From contig JBJXFG010000060.1 in NCBI GenBank assembly GCA_046154665.1, positions 7,225-71,224 on the forward strand: a stretch of DNA of 64,000 nt, in the 5' to 3' direction. The notes below the pieces were generated by a model, which did not search any database, was not told the origin of the DNA, and saw only the letters and a program-made list of their open reading frames with translations. Below, in pieces: positions 49,308-58,209 of this stretch. A program made the position numbers and the translations under genes. Each line of letters starts with the position of its first letter. The first letter of the stretch is position 1. This stretch comes from JAFLCM01 sp046154665. Lineage in GTDB: Bacteria > Planctomycetota > Phycisphaerae > Phycisphaerales > UBA1924.

Positions 49308-52300
49308 TCAGCACGGCCCGGCGCCGAAGGAACCCAGGAACAAAGTCAGGTCGAGCACGTTCACCGCGCCGTCGCCGTTCAGGTCGCCGCCGGTGTTGGC
49401 CGGCACGATCGTGCCGAACGCGCCCAGGAAGATCGTGAGGTCCTGCACGTTCACCGCGTTGTCGGCGTTCAAGTCCGCCGGACGCTTGGTGTCCACGCGG
49501 AACGTCGTGACCGCGTTGGTGCCCGTCGCCAGTGCCGACTCGATCTGCACGACGCCCAAGGGCGCGACATAGGTGTACGTCACCGTCACGCCGTTCACGG
49601 TCACCGAGCAGATCGGCGAGTTCGCCGGCACGCGGATCTCGCACGAGGCGGTCACCGGCTGACCGGTCAGATTCGTGTACGCGATCGCCGCCCCGCGGCT
49701 GTCCTCGCTCGCCGTCACGCTCACGCGGTCGGCGCCGATCTTCAGGTTGTTGAACGTCATGCTCGGCCACCCGGTGGGCAGCTTGGGGGCCACGAAGAAC
49801 CGATCGGAAGCGGCGCTGGGGTTGAAGTCCAGCAGCGCCATCACCGCATCGACAAACGTCGACATCGATTCCCACGCGTTGGGCCACGCCGTCTGCAGGC
49901 GGAAGTCGGTCTGGCCGGGGTAGAGCAGGCTCGAGTTCGGCGCGATCTGCTCAGCGCCCAGCCCCACCGGCCCGAGGTTCTGGATGCACAGGTCCATCCG
50001 AGACTTGAAGTTATCGATATCGCCCTTGCCGGGCGTCAGATTGGCACGTTCCGCATAGAACAACCCGTACCACGCCGTGCTCAGGAACCACGGGTTCCCG
50101 GTGGGCTGGCCGAGGTTGCACGAGGGATTGCCCAGCCAGTAGGTGTCGCACCAGTAGCGGTCGATGAGGCCCTGGAACTGCCCGCTGAAGTTCACCAGCG
50201 GCTTGTTGTTGCCGAAGCGGTCGTTGGCCACGCCGTTGATCCGGTCCATCACCAGCTTGGCGCGGGGGCTCGTGGGCGCGTGCGTCTCGAAGGGGTACAC
50301 GATGCCCAGCTGCGAGATGTCGGTGTTCTCGCCGTTCCAGTCCAAGCGAGCGTCGAGCCCGCCCTGGATCGCGTTCCGACGGAACGTGAACGTCGCCACG
50401 TCCGCGTTGTTCCCGAGGATCTGCGCGATGTCCGCGGCGTCCTTCAGCCCGCGCACCACGTTCGCGTTCGAATAAATGAACACGTCGAACTGGTCTTCCC
50501 AGATGTTGTTCGAATACATCAGATCCACGCCGTCTTCATACCGCAGCCGCGAATCGATGTCTGAATCCTCCGACATCGCCAGACCCGCCTCGTACACCGT
50601 CAGGTAGTAGTCGTTCAGCAGGGCCGTGTCGCCCTCGACGTTGTAGAGCCACTTGATGCCCCACGGGAACACCGCCGTCTCGTCGACCTGCGGCGCCGTC
50701 CACACCTGATAGCCGTCGGTGGTGTACTTCTGGAACCAGAATGCCCGACCCGTGTACCCCGTATCAAACGTCTGGCTCGCACGGAAGCACACGTCACGCA
50801 GGAACCGGTACACCTCGCGCGCCTCGGCGGTGTGGCCGGTGCGCGTCAGCGTCACCGCTCCGTACACCGCGTCACGCGGCCACACAAAGGGGTACGCGCC
50901 GTTGTGATACCCCGCGATCAGGCCGCCGTTCTTCTCGTCAAGGTGCAGCGCCGTCGCCAGCAGCCCGCGGTTGAACAGCGTCTCCCACGACGAATCGGGC
51001 AGGTCCACCGTCACCCCCGAGTTCAGCCAGTTCGTCCAGTGCGTGTCGGTGGTTGATTGCCACCCCGCCATGCTTGTGGCGAGCACCTGATCGATCGGCC
51101 CGTCCATCTGGAACGCGTACGTCCCGACGGCACCGGCGAAGTTGTCAAACCCGCCCACGATCACAAAGTTCACCTCGCGCGTCTCGCCGGGGTTGAGCGA
51201 CACCTTCGCGCCGATCCACCCCTGCCCGTTGTCGGGCGACGTATCGCGCCACGAATCAACCACGGCGGAGCCCGACGCCGAGCCCACCGCCGCGCACACC
51301 TTCATGGTCGCGCTGAGGTAGACCGACACGTTCTTGTCGTAGTTCGGGAACGTGGTCGGGTTGTATTCGCCCACCGCGCCCGCCAGGCGCTGGGTGGTGT
51401 CAAACGCCACCATCGTCCCGCGCGCCGCGTCGAAGAACATCCCGTCAAACTGGTCCCCGCCGTTCATCGCAGGGTCCATGTAGTAATAGACGTTGACGTC
51501 CTCGGCGGTCGCCCCGTTGTTCGTCAGGATCATCCGCTTGACGTACAGCCCTTTGTTCGGCTGCCCGCCGTCGGTCGTCGGGAACGTGATCCCCTTGGGC
51601 GAGAAATCGAACTGCTGCACCGTGATGTTGTTGCCCGCGGCGACCAGGCGCTGCGTGGTCTGCACCGTCTGGGTGGTCCCCACATACGACTGCGCCACAT
51701 CAACAAAGTCCGTCCCCGTCTGGTTCGTCAGCCAGTACGTCTTGTCATCAACACGGATGCCCGCGAACGCCTGGTTCAGGTGCATCTGCCCGCGGAAGCC
51801 CAGCGGCAGCCCCGGGGGGAACGTGTCCGGCCCGTCCACATACCCCTCGTTCTTCGTCGAGATGCCCTGCACGCAACCCGCCGACGGGTAGTAGATGTCG
51901 TACACCGACCCGTTCTGGTCGATCTGCACGTTGATGTTGTTGTTGCCGACAACCGCCTCCTCCTTCCACGTCCACACCGGCGGATAGCCCGCGGTGTGGT
52001 TCACAAACGCGCTGCCCTGCCCCGGCCACGCCAGCTTGTTCGTCCACGTGAACACCGTCCCCGCGCCCCCGCCCGCAAACACTTCCGGCCCGTCGTTGTC
52101 GCGTGCCGCGACGCGGTACTTGATGACGCGCCCATACACCGTCGTGTCAAGGCTCAGCGCCGACACCGGGAAGTCCGCGCGCCACCAGTCGTCGTTGCCG
52201 CCGAACCCGTTGGGCTGGTTGCGCACAAACGCGAGACCGCCGCCGCCGTTGCTCAACACCGCTGTCGAGGGGTTGCCCGCCACGCCGTTCGACCCGACCG

Positions 52301-52574
52301 GGTCGGACCCATCCAGCGTGTAGTAGATGTTCACAAAGTTGTACGTGAACGAAGGACCAACCTTGACCCACAGGTCCACAGTCTCGTCTTCGCGAGGCAG
52401 CTCCGGCTCGCGCCCGGTGACGGTCGCGGGCTCGCCAAACACCGACGTGCCGGGCGCGTGGCTCACCAGCGCCGGATCAGCCACGGCACTCGAAGAGAGC
52501 GTGCCCAGGCACGCGAGCATCAGCGCGATCCGCGCCGGGCTGGAACGACAGACGGTGGAGTGGGTGTGGTGCAT
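49308..52574 (-). CDS. secreted glucoamylase-like (GH15-type) enzyme with dockerin domain
   Basis: 1088 residues. Signal peptide about 1-32 (IALMLACLGTLSSSAVAD). A β-rich N-terminal module (about 60-170) is followed by a supersandwich-like region and an (α/α) catalytic region (about 520-950) with YPFVWPRDAVYGA, the W-x-R-D pattern of glucoamylases, and NNIWEDQFDVFIY. A dockerin type I domain closes the protein (about 1030-1085): two EF-hand-like repeats, DLNADNAVNVQDLTIFLG and DLNGDGAVNVLDLTLFLG. It should hydrolyse α-glucans outside the cytoplasm. A LacI-type operator overlaps its promoter. No cohesin partner is in the window. Confidence 0.88.
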   Translation of the reverse strand: MHHTHSTVCRSSPARIALMLACLGTLSSSAVADPALVSHAPGTSVFGEPATVTGREPELPREDETVDLWVKVGPSFTYNFVNIYYTLDGSDPVGSNGVAGNPSTAVLSNGGGGLAFVRNQPNGFGGNDDWWRADFPVSALSLDTTVYGRVIKYRVAARDNDGPEVFAGGGAGTVFTWTNKLAWPGQGSAFVNHTAGYPPVWTWKEEAVVGNNNINVQIDQNGSVYDIYYPSAGCVQGISTKNEGYVDGPDTFPPGLPLGFRGQMHLNQAFAGIRVDDKTYWLTNQTGTDFVDVAQSYVGTTQTVQTTQRLVAAGNNITVQQFDFSPKGITFPTTDGGQPNKGLYVKRMILTNNGATAEDVNVYYYMDPAMNGGDQFDGMFFDAARGTMVAFDTTQRLAGAVGEYNPTTFPNYDKNVSVYLSATMKVCAAVGSASGSAVVDSWRDTSPDNGQGWIGAKVSLNPGETREVNFVIVGGFDNFAGAVGTYAFQMDGPIDQVLATSMAGWQSTTDTHWTNWLNSGVTVDLPDSSWETLFNRGLLATALHLDEKNGGLIAGYHNGAYPFVWPRDAVYGAVTLTRTGHTAEAREVYRFLRDVCFRASQTFDTGYTGRAFWFQKYTTDGYQVWTAPQVDETAVFPWGIKWLYNVEGDTALLNDYYLTVYEAGLAMSEDSDIDSRLRYEDGVDLMYSNNIWEDQFDVFIYSNANVVRGLKDAADIAQILGNNADVATFTFRRNAIQGGLDARLDWNGENTDISQLGIVYPFETHAPTSPRAKLVMDRINGVANDRFGNNKPLVNFSGQFQGLIDRYWCDTYWLGNPSCNLGQPTGNPWFLSTAWYGLFYAERANLTPGKGDIDNFKSRMDLCIQNLGPVGLGAEQIAPNSSLLYPGQTDFRLQTAWPNAWESMSTFVDAVMALLDFNPSAASDRFFVAPKLPTGWPSMTFNNLKIGADRVSVTASEDSRGAAIAYTNLTGQPVTASCEIRVPANSPICSVTVNGVTVTYTYVAPLGVVQIESALATGTNAVTTFRVDTKRPADLNADNAVNVQDLTIFLGAFGTIVPANTGGDLNGDGAVNVLDLTLFLGSFGAGPC

Positions 52575-52620
52575 GATGCTGAAGGGTCCTGAAGGGAAAC
52601 GGCGCTGCCGTGCGCCTCTT

Positions 52621-52638
52621 TGCTAAACCGCTTTACCA
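52621..52638 (-). promoter_or_regulatory. LacI-family operator at the GH15-like gene
   Basis: TGCTAAACCGCTTTACCA pairs with itself at 7 of 9 positions around a central CG, matching the general LacI/GalR operator form (AA-CG-TT core). It overlaps the end of the -10 box and the likely start site, 47 bases before the gene, a position expected for repression. The repressor gene is not in the window. Confidence 0.65.
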
Positions 52639-52665
52639 AGATACCGGACGAATCCACGAAGTCAA
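52638..52665 (-). promoter_or_regulatory. sigma70-type promoter of the GH15-like gene
   Basis: Read on the minus strand: TTGACT (52665-52660), a 16-base spacer, TATCTT (52643-52638). The -10 abuts the LacI-type operator. Confidence 0.7.
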
Positions 52666-52680
52666 TAGTCTTTCGTGTCC

Positions 52681-53141
52681 TACGAAACAAAGTCTGAGGC
52701 GTCCAATCGCCTAACGACTCGCGGGGATTTCCCGGACCCCTCACATCCCTCCAGAATCCACTTTCAATCCCGACTCGACCACCCAGTCAGGGGATTTCAC
52801 CCCCGCCAGAACCCCCCAGAACCCTCAATTTCAGGACCAACACAGGTTATCGCCCGCACATCTTCCACTCGCGCTTCAGCCGTGCCCCGTCCCCGTCGAT
52901 TTTCCCGGCCACAGCCGGAAATAAGCGGGCAGAAAGGGCCAGCGTGGCCCGGTCCCGCTTCCGGTCGGCTGATTCGGCCTCAACAGGCCGCACCAGCCAC
53001 GGGCGCGGAGTCGCCCCGGCCCCCCACCAGCGACCCAGCTCCTCCCAACGGAGGAACCCGGGTCGACCCCCGCTGGGGAACGCCCCTGAGGCACGGATGC
53101 CCAGAGGCGAGTGAGAGAGAACAGGTTCACGGAGGTTCACC
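52681..53141. other. gap before flagellin, no gene seen
   Basis: About 460 bases. Frames open across it, but their translations are Pro/Arg/Ser-rich and unlike real proteins. I looked for a sigma28 promoter (TAAAGTTT, GCCGATAA) and a sigma54 site and saw no good match. GGAGG (53131-53135) is the flagellin ribosome-binding site. Confidence 0.5.
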
Positions 53142-54683
53142 ATGAGTCGCATCAACACGAACGTGGCATCGCAGATCGCGCAGCGGGTGCTGACCAGCAA
53201 CAAGAACTCGCTCAACACCAGCCTCGAACGCCTCAGCACCGGCCTGCGGATCAACCGCGGCAAGGACGACCCCGCCGGCCTCATCGCGTCGGAGAATCTC
53301 CGCGCCGAGAAGGCCGCGCTGACCAAGGCCATCTCGAACGCCGAGCGCGCCGACCAGGTCGTCAACATCGCCGAGGGCGGCCTCGACGAGATCGGCAACC
53401 TCCTCAACGAGGTCCAGGCTCTCGTTACCGAGACCGCCAACACCGCCGGCCTCTCGTCCGAGGAACGCAACGCCAACCAGCTCAAGCTCGACAGCATCCT
53501 TCAGACCATCGACCGCGTCGCCGGAGCAACCAACTTCCAGGGCAACAAGCTCCTCAACGGCAACCTCGCCTTCACCGCCACCAGCGTCAGCGCCCAGGTC
53601 GCCTCCTTCAAGGTCAACGGCGCCAAGCTCACCTTCGGCGGCACCCTCAACGTCGACGTCGTCGTCACCGGCTCGGCCCAGGTCGGCGGCTTCTTCCTCT
53701 CCTTCGGCGCCAACAACGTCAACCTCAGCGCCCCCAGCGCCCGCTTCGTCGTCGAGATCGCCGGCGCCAAGGGCTCCCGCGAACTCTCCTTCGCTTCGGG
53801 CACCAGCCTCCAGAACGTCGCCGCCGCCATCAACTCCTACACCGACATCACCGGCGTCGAGGCCCGCGTCTCGGGCACCACCGGCGTCAGGCTCTTCTCC
53901 GACGAATACGGCTCCGACCAGTTCGTCTCTGTCAAGGTCAACAACACCGGCGGCATCGACACCGGCAACCTCGGCATCTACAGCCTCAACGCGGGCGACG
54001 CCGACGCCATCAACACCACCCGCCTCAGCACCTTCGGCGTCGCCTCCAACGCCGTCAAGGACGCCGGGCAGGACGTCCGCGCCACCGTCAACGGCATCAA
54101 CGCCACCACCCGCGGCACCAAGCTCCGCATCAACACCGACTTCCTCGATACCGAAGTCGATCTCAACTACAACCGCACCTCCCCGGCCGGCTCGGCCGCC
54201 AAGCTCGGCGCCCTCACCGCCTTCACCATCACCGGCGGCGGGGCCGACTTCCAGCTCGCCTCCCGCGTCAACATCGCCGGCAAGGTCTCCATCGGCATCT
54301 CAAACGTCGCCGCTCGTGACATCGGACGAACCTCCGAATCCGGCTCCACCTACTTCCTCTCCGACCTCGCCGCCGGAAAGTCGCTCAACCTCGTGACGGG
54401 CGACCTCACCACCGCGCAGAAGGCCGTGGGCTCGGCGATCGTCGAACTCGCCGCCCTCCGCGGACGCCTGGGCGCCTTCCAGCAGAACACCGTCGGCGCC
54501 ACCATCCGCAGCCTCAACGTCGGCCTCGAAAACACCACCGCCGCCGAGAGCGTGGTCCGTGACGCCGACTTCGCCAACGAGACCGCGGGCCTCACCCGCT
54601 CGCAGATTCTGGTCTCCTCGGCGACGCAGATCCTCGGGCTGGCCAACCAGCAGCCCCAGAGCGCCCTCCAGCTTCTCGGCTAA
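53142..54683 (+). CDS. fliC: flagellin
   Basis: 513 residues. The N-terminal D0/D1 (INTNVASQIAQRVLTSNKNS, LERLSTGLRINRGKDDPAGL, RADQVVNIAEGGLDEIGNLL) and C-terminal D1/D0 (SVVRDADFANETAGLTRSQI, LANQQPQSALQLLG) of flagellins are complete. The middle (about 150-390) holds β-rich Thr/Asn/Gly-rich surface domains. A strong site, GGAGG six bases before the ATG, precedes it and a terminator follows. It is separate from the main flagellar cluster and, by convention, would be under FliA control. Confidence 0.97.
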   Translation: MSRINTNVASQIAQRVLTSNKNSLNTSLERLSTGLRINRGKDDPAGLIASENLRAEKAALTKAISNAERADQVVNIAEGGLDEIGNLLNEVQALVTETANTAGLSSEERNANQLKLDSILQTIDRVAGATNFQGNKLLNGNLAFTATSVSAQVASFKVNGAKLTFGGTLNVDVVVTGSAQVGGFFLSFGANNVNLSAPSARFVVEIAGAKGSRELSFASGTSLQNVAAAINSYTDITGVEARVSGTTGVRLFSDEYGSDQFVSVKVNNTGGIDTGNLGIYSLNAGDADAINTTRLSTFGVASNAVKDAGQDVRATVNGINATTRGTKLRINTDFLDTEVDLNYNRTSPAGSAAKLGALTAFTITGGGADFQLASRVNIAGKVSIGISNVAARDIGRTSESGSTYFLSDLAAGKSLNLVTGDLTTAQKAVGSAIVELAALRGRLGAFQQNTVGATIRSLNVGLENTTAAESVVRDADFANETAGLTRSQILVSSATQILGLANQQPQSALQLLG

Positions 54684-54737
54684 GCCCGAGCCCGTCGGAT
54701 CGCTCTGAAAGACTCAGGATCACCGTGAACCGATCCG

Positions 54738-54770
54738 ACCGCCCCGACCTCACCGTCGGGGCGGTTTTCG
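54738..54770 (+). terminator. Rho-independent terminator of flagellin
   Basis: ACCGCCCCGAC (54738-54748) and GTCGGGGCGGT (54755-54765) form an 11-bp perfect stem around CTCACC, followed by TTTCG. Confidence 0.88.
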
Positions 54771-54781
54771 TTTCGCGCCCG

Positions 54782-54872
54782 AACACACGAGCCCCGAGCG
54801 TGAGCGAGTGGGTCGAAAGACCTCTGACTCCCGATGTTCCGACGCACCCGTCGCTCACGCTCCGAGCTCCTG
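54782..54872. repeat. family A palindrome
   Basis: Left arm ACACGAGCCCCGAGCGTGAG with CGAGTGGGTC, right arm GCACCCGTCGCTCACGCTCC with GAGCTCC. It lies between the flagellin terminator and the 3' end of the minus-strand lipoprotein gene. Confidence 0.8.
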
Positions 54873-54892
54873 GTTCGAGCGCCTTCGCGACG

Positions 54893-55588
54893 CTACTCCT
54901 CCGCTTCCACACTCGCGAGCGACGACCCAGCCCCAGTGCCCGAACTCGCCCTGGGCGTGAGCAAGATCACCACACCCGTCCAAACCCCGTCGGCCTGTTC
55001 CACCAGCGCCGGCCCCGCCACCAGCGCCGGCTGGCCGGGCCGCAGCGAGAGGTCCGACTCGAAGTCGCGCAGCCGCGTATACGCCGCGTTGGCCGAGCCC
55101 GCGCCCGTCTTGTCCGGCGTGAACTGCAGCACCGAGCCCGACACCTTCAGCCCGTACGACCCGCGCTCCCGCGCAGGCGAAGACTCAAGGCACAGCCGAA
55201 CATCGGTGTGAACCCCGGACAAGAAGCCCATCTCCGCCGATTCCGCCCCGCTCGTCCCGCCCATCCGCAGCGTGCCCGCCCGCGTCGGCGTCACCATCAC
55301 GCTCGGACGCCCCAGCACCTCAACATCCGCCACCGTCCGCAGCTCGGCGAGCACCGAGTCCGTCGACCCGCGCTCAACGCCCACCGCGCCACGCACGGGC
55401 GAAGCGCCCAGCGCCGCGAGCTTGTCCTGCGCGATCTTCCCGCCGACCACGCGCAGCGCCACCGCCTCCACTTCCATCGATCGCGCCGGCCCGGCGGACG
55501 CCGATCGTCCCCCCGATGCGCAGCCGCTCATCGAGGCCAAGAGCGAGATCATCACCGACGCACCAATCAAGGTCCCGGAACTGCGCAT
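54893..55588 (-). CDS. hypothetical lipoprotein
   Basis: 231 residues. Signal peptide with lipobox MSGC (Cys23) after a hydrophobic stretch. The rest (STDSVLAELRTVADVEVLGR, PSVMVTPTRAGTLRMGG, LRPGQPALVAGPALVE) faintly recalls the short β-domain of secretin-like proteins, but no secretin pore is present. I do not recognise a family. It is single, with a 377-bp upstream gap holding a degraded family A repeat. Confidence 0.7.
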   Translation of the reverse strand: MRSSGTLIGASVMISLLASMSGCASGGRSASAGPARSMEVEAVALRVVGGKIAQDKLAALGASPVRGAVGVERGSTDSVLAELRTVADVEVLGRPSVMVTPTRAGTLRMGGTSGAESAEMGFLSGVHTDVRLCLESSPARERGSYGLKVSGSVLQFTPDKTGAGSANAAYTRLRDFESDLSLRPGQPALVAGPALVEQADGVWTGVVILLTPRASSGTGAGSSLASVEAEE

Positions 55589-55965
55589 CTGGCGGCCTCC
55601 TCAAGAAGCCGAGGCTGCGCGGGGGAAAAACACACCCCGCGCCCACTCGGCCCCCCCGCATCGACCGCCCCAAACCTCTCATGCACCTCATTCCGCCGCG
55701 CGCTCGCCGAGCCACCCCGCCCCGTCCGCCCCCCTCATCACAAAGCGGACAACCCGCAGCGATTGAGCCCCAGAACACCCCAAGAGCAAGCCCCGAGCGC
55801 CCTTGAGTGGGTCTGAGAACAGCACGTGATCCGCGCGCGAAAAACAGCGATGCTCACGCACCGGGCTCGCAGCCCACGCTTCAAGCGCTCATCAACCTGT
55901 CACCGCGAAGCCGTCCCTGAGGAGTCCGCGACGAAGGGACGGATCCGAACGGACGCGCCAATGCC
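55589..55965. other. gap with degraded family A repeat, no gene seen
   Basis: Translations across this gap are Pro/Arg-rich and not gene-like. A degraded family A copy is described separately (55785-55873). No clear promoter for the lipoprotein gene was found. Confidence 0.5.
55785..55873. repeat. family A palindrome, degenerate copy
   Basis: Left arm GAGCAAGCCCCGAGCGCCCT with TGAGTGGGTC, right arm TGCTCACGCACCGGGCTCGC. More mismatches than the other copies. Confidence 0.6.
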
Positions 55966-56937
55966 TCAAGGATTCTTGGGCTGCTCAGGCTCCCCACCAT
56001 CAGGAGCTGGAGCCGGAGCGGGAGCAGGTGCCGGTTCGGCCCCGCGCCCCGGCAGCGTCTGCCCGGGATTGTTCGGGTCACGCACCGGCATCTTGACCGG
56101 AGTCCCCGTCGAGTATTTCCCGCGGTTGCTCATCACCGGGACCACGTCCACCTTCGGCGGCGGGTCGTTCCCCACCCACCCGCGCATCAGCGTCGTCATC
56201 AGCGCACGCCGAGGGTCGTTCGTCGTGATCTCCAGCGTGTCCTCGATCTTGCCCTCGGGCAGCGGGCCGTCGGATGCGATCTCGATGGTCACACGGCGCA
56301 GCGGCTGCTCGTTGACCATCATCGTCTCGGGCTCGCCGATCTGGATGTTCCACTTGGGGCCGGTCATCGCCTGCGTCTTGACGCCGGTCACCTTGAAGTC
56401 CGCGGTCCGCCCGGTCACGACCAGCCGCGCCTTGCCGGGCTGCCCGGGCTTGATCCACCCCAGCCGCGCCATGGTCGGCTCGATGTTCACCGTCTTCTCG
56501 ACGAACCCGTCGATGAGCAGCCGCACCGCCTCGCCCGGGCTATTGGAAGGAACCTTCACCGAAGTCGTGATCGGGCCGCGCCACAACTGCGGGTCAATCT
56601 TGACCACCATCTCGCCCGACTCGCCCGGCCCGAACGTCCGCTGGGCCATCGGCATGACGACCACGGTCTCGGCCAGCGTGGTCGCCTCGCCGACGCGCAG
56701 CTCGGCGCTGCCCACGTTGCGGAACTTGAACGTGACGGTCTGGAAATCGGTGTCGAGGCACTTGCCGAAGGTCGCACGCTCGTTCTCGAACACGATCTGC
56801 GGCCCCGTGATCGCCGTCTCGGTGGTGGGAACCGGCGCGGGGGTCGGGGTGGTTTCGGGGGTGCCGGTCTGCCCAACGGCGCTGCCGGCGAGGGCGATCA
56901 TCGTGGACAGACCAAAGACCAAACGAGCCGTCTTCAT
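55966..56937 (-). CDS. exported DUF1573-like protein
   Basis: 323 residues from ATG 56937. A signal peptide (LVFGLSTMIALAGSAVG) is followed by a Pro/Thr linker and a β-sandwich (FENERATFGKCLDTDFQTVT, FKFRNVGSAELRVGEATTLA, FGPGESGEMVVKIDPQLWRG), typical of DUF1573 proteins that are common and often duplicated in planctomycetes. A second such domain continues to about residue 270. The C-terminus is an Ala/Pro repeat. DUF1573 proteins are thought to be envelope or cell-surface proteins; the function here is unknown. It is divergent from the sigma-factor gene. Confidence 0.82.
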   Translation of the reverse strand: MKTARLVFGLSTMIALAGSAVGQTGTPETTPTPAPVPTTETAITGPQIVFENERATFGKCLDTDFQTVTFKFRNVGSAELRVGEATTLAETVVVMPMAQRTFGPGESGEMVVKIDPQLWRGPITTSVKVPSNSPGEAVRLLIDGFVEKTVNIEPTMARLGWIKPGQPGKARLVVTGRTADFKVTGVKTQAMTGPKWNIQIGEPETMMVNEQPLRRVTIEIASDGPLPEGKIEDTLEITTNDPRRALMTTLMRGWVGNDPPPKVDVVPVMSNRGKYSTGTPVKMPVRDPNNPGQTLPGRGAEPAPAPAPAPAPDGGEPEQPKNP

Positions 56938-57187
56938 GAGTGTTCCTTGAAAGGGACCTGGAGCGCCAGCCGCTCGGAGGTGAAGAGTCGTGGTGTGCAC
57001 AAGGCCGAGACGCGAACGATCGCCATCGGCCCGGCCGTACGCTGACCCGGAAAAGTCCGCCCCGCGCGGGCGATCCTCCGATTGTTCCGCTTCGGGCCCC
57101 GCGCGCCCAAGACTTCCCGAGAATCGACCGCGAATCCCCTTTGACCCGGACCCTCACGCGACCATGCTCGCCGTTCGCCCCGACCGA

Positions 57188-57880
57188 ATGTCCGAACTTG
57201 ATCCGAACAAACCGGCCCCTTCTCTGCCTTCGGGCGCGCCCAGCGCGGCCGCCGAACTGACCCCGGCGAAGCTGGTTGAGCTCTCCCGCGCTGCCGCCGC
57301 GGGCGATCACCAGGCCGTGGCCACCCTGCACGCCCGCTTCGCACCGGGCCTTCTGCGGCTGTTCCTCAAGCGCACCCGCGGGCGCGAAGACCTCGCCGAC
57401 GATCTCGCCCAGCGCTGCTGGACGCTTGCCTGGGACGCCATCCGCAGGGGCAAGTACGACCCTGACCGTGCTTCGGTCTCGACGTTTGTCTACGCCGTGG
57501 CGAGCAACGTGTGGCTGCAGCACCTGCGCAAGAGCGGGCGCTCCATCGAGGTTTCGGCACCGATCACCGAGAGCCCGGATTTCTCGGGCCCGTCGGCGGA
57601 CGACAGCGCCAACGCTGAACTCCTCCAGGCCGTGCGCGACGCGGTGGGGGGGTTGACCGGGGCGAAGGGGCCGGCACCCGAGCCCTCCGACGCTCCGTCC
57701 CACGCGGGCCTCAACGAAGAAGAACGCTCCATCGTCCGCATGATGGCGGCGGGGATGTCTGACCGCGCCGTGGCGACGCAGATGGGCCTCGCCCCGTCAA
57801 CAGTGAACGTCAAAAAGCGCGGTGCGTTCGAGAAAATCCGCAGATTTCTCGCCTCGCGCGGGCATCGCGGCAGCGAGTGA
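57188..57880 (+). CDS. ECF-type RNA polymerase sigma factor
   Basis: 230 residues (ATG 57188; ATG 57164 is also possible). Region 2 (ALHARFAPGLLRLFLKRTRG-like, EDLADDLAQRCWTLAWDAIR, ASVSTFVYAVASNVWLQHLR) and region 4 (EERSIVRMMAAGMSDRAVAT, QMGLAPSTVNVKKRGAFEKI) are present with a variable linker between. Group 4 sigma factors answer envelope or extracellular signals. The next gene encodes a membrane-anchored protein which may be the anti-sigma partner. No Shine-Dalgarno is clear. Confidence 0.87.
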   Translation: MSELDPNKPAPSLPSGAPSAAAELTPAKLVELSRAAAAGDHQAVATLHARFAPGLLRLFLKRTRGREDLADDLAQRCWTLAWDAIRRGKYDPDRASVSTFVYAVASNVWLQHLRKSGRSIEVSAPITESPDFSGPSADDSANAELLQAVRDAVGGLTGAKGPAPEPSDAPSHAGLNEEERSIVRMMAAGMSDRAVATQMGLAPSTVNVKKRGAFEKIRRFLASRGHRGSE

Positions 57881-57916
57881 TTCGGGCCAGCGAGCCCCAA
57901 GCCAGCGAGCCCCAAG

Positions 57917-58004
57917 CCACGAGCCCCGAGCGTGATTGAGCGGGTCGAAGAGCCGGCGATTCCCGTCGTTTCGATGGACCCGTTCGCTCACGCTCAGGGC
58001 TCGT
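57917..58004. repeat. family A palindrome
   Basis: Left arm CACGAGCCCCGAGCGTGATT with GAGCGGGTC, right arm GACCCGTTCGCTCACGCTCA with GGGCTCG. Placed between the sigma-factor gene and its downstream partner. Confidence 0.78.
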
Positions 58005-58142
58005 TTTTCGATCACACATACTCAGAGGACGTGCCGCGCCCAACGCCGCAGTTGTCCCCTTTTCCCGGACCCAGGCTTCAAGCAAAGACTGCTTGGGCCC
58101 GAGCGCGTCGCCCCAGCCAGCGAACAACATGAGGTCTTCCCC

Positions 58143-58170
58143 GACTCCCGACTTCCCACTCCCGACTCCC
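58143..58170. repeat. heptamer tandem array (GACTCCC type)
   Basis: Four 7-bp units: GACTCCC, GACTTCC, CACTCCC, GACTCCC. It is the complement of the GGGAGTC arrays at 11-17 kb, and ends 40 bases before the next ATG. Confidence 0.75.
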
Positions 58171-58209
58171 GCTGCCTTTCCCCAAGCCCCCTTTCCGGAG
58201 GGCCTCCCC

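Larger units (their letters stand above)
57881..58209. other. gap with family A copy and two tandem arrays
   Basis: After the sigma-factor stop: two and a half copies of a 15-bp unit, CCAGCGAGCCCCAAG (about 57889-57918), then a family A palindrome (57917-58004), then a heptamer array (58143-58170). No gene. Confidence 0.7.

Noticed and set aside
49155..50564. 469-codon plus-strand frame opposite the 3' part of the GH15-like gene
   Set aside because: Arg/Val/His-rich shadow beginning in a family A repeat; no domain.
51057..52592. A 511-codon plus-strand frame opposite the glucoamylase-like gene
   Set aside because: Arg/His-rich shadow; the minus strand has signal peptide, catalytic motifs and dockerin repeats in order.
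52681..53141. 156-codon frame before flagellin as a gene
   Set aside because: Composition is Pro/Arg/Ser-rich with no domain, and it runs into the flagellin ribosome-binding site.
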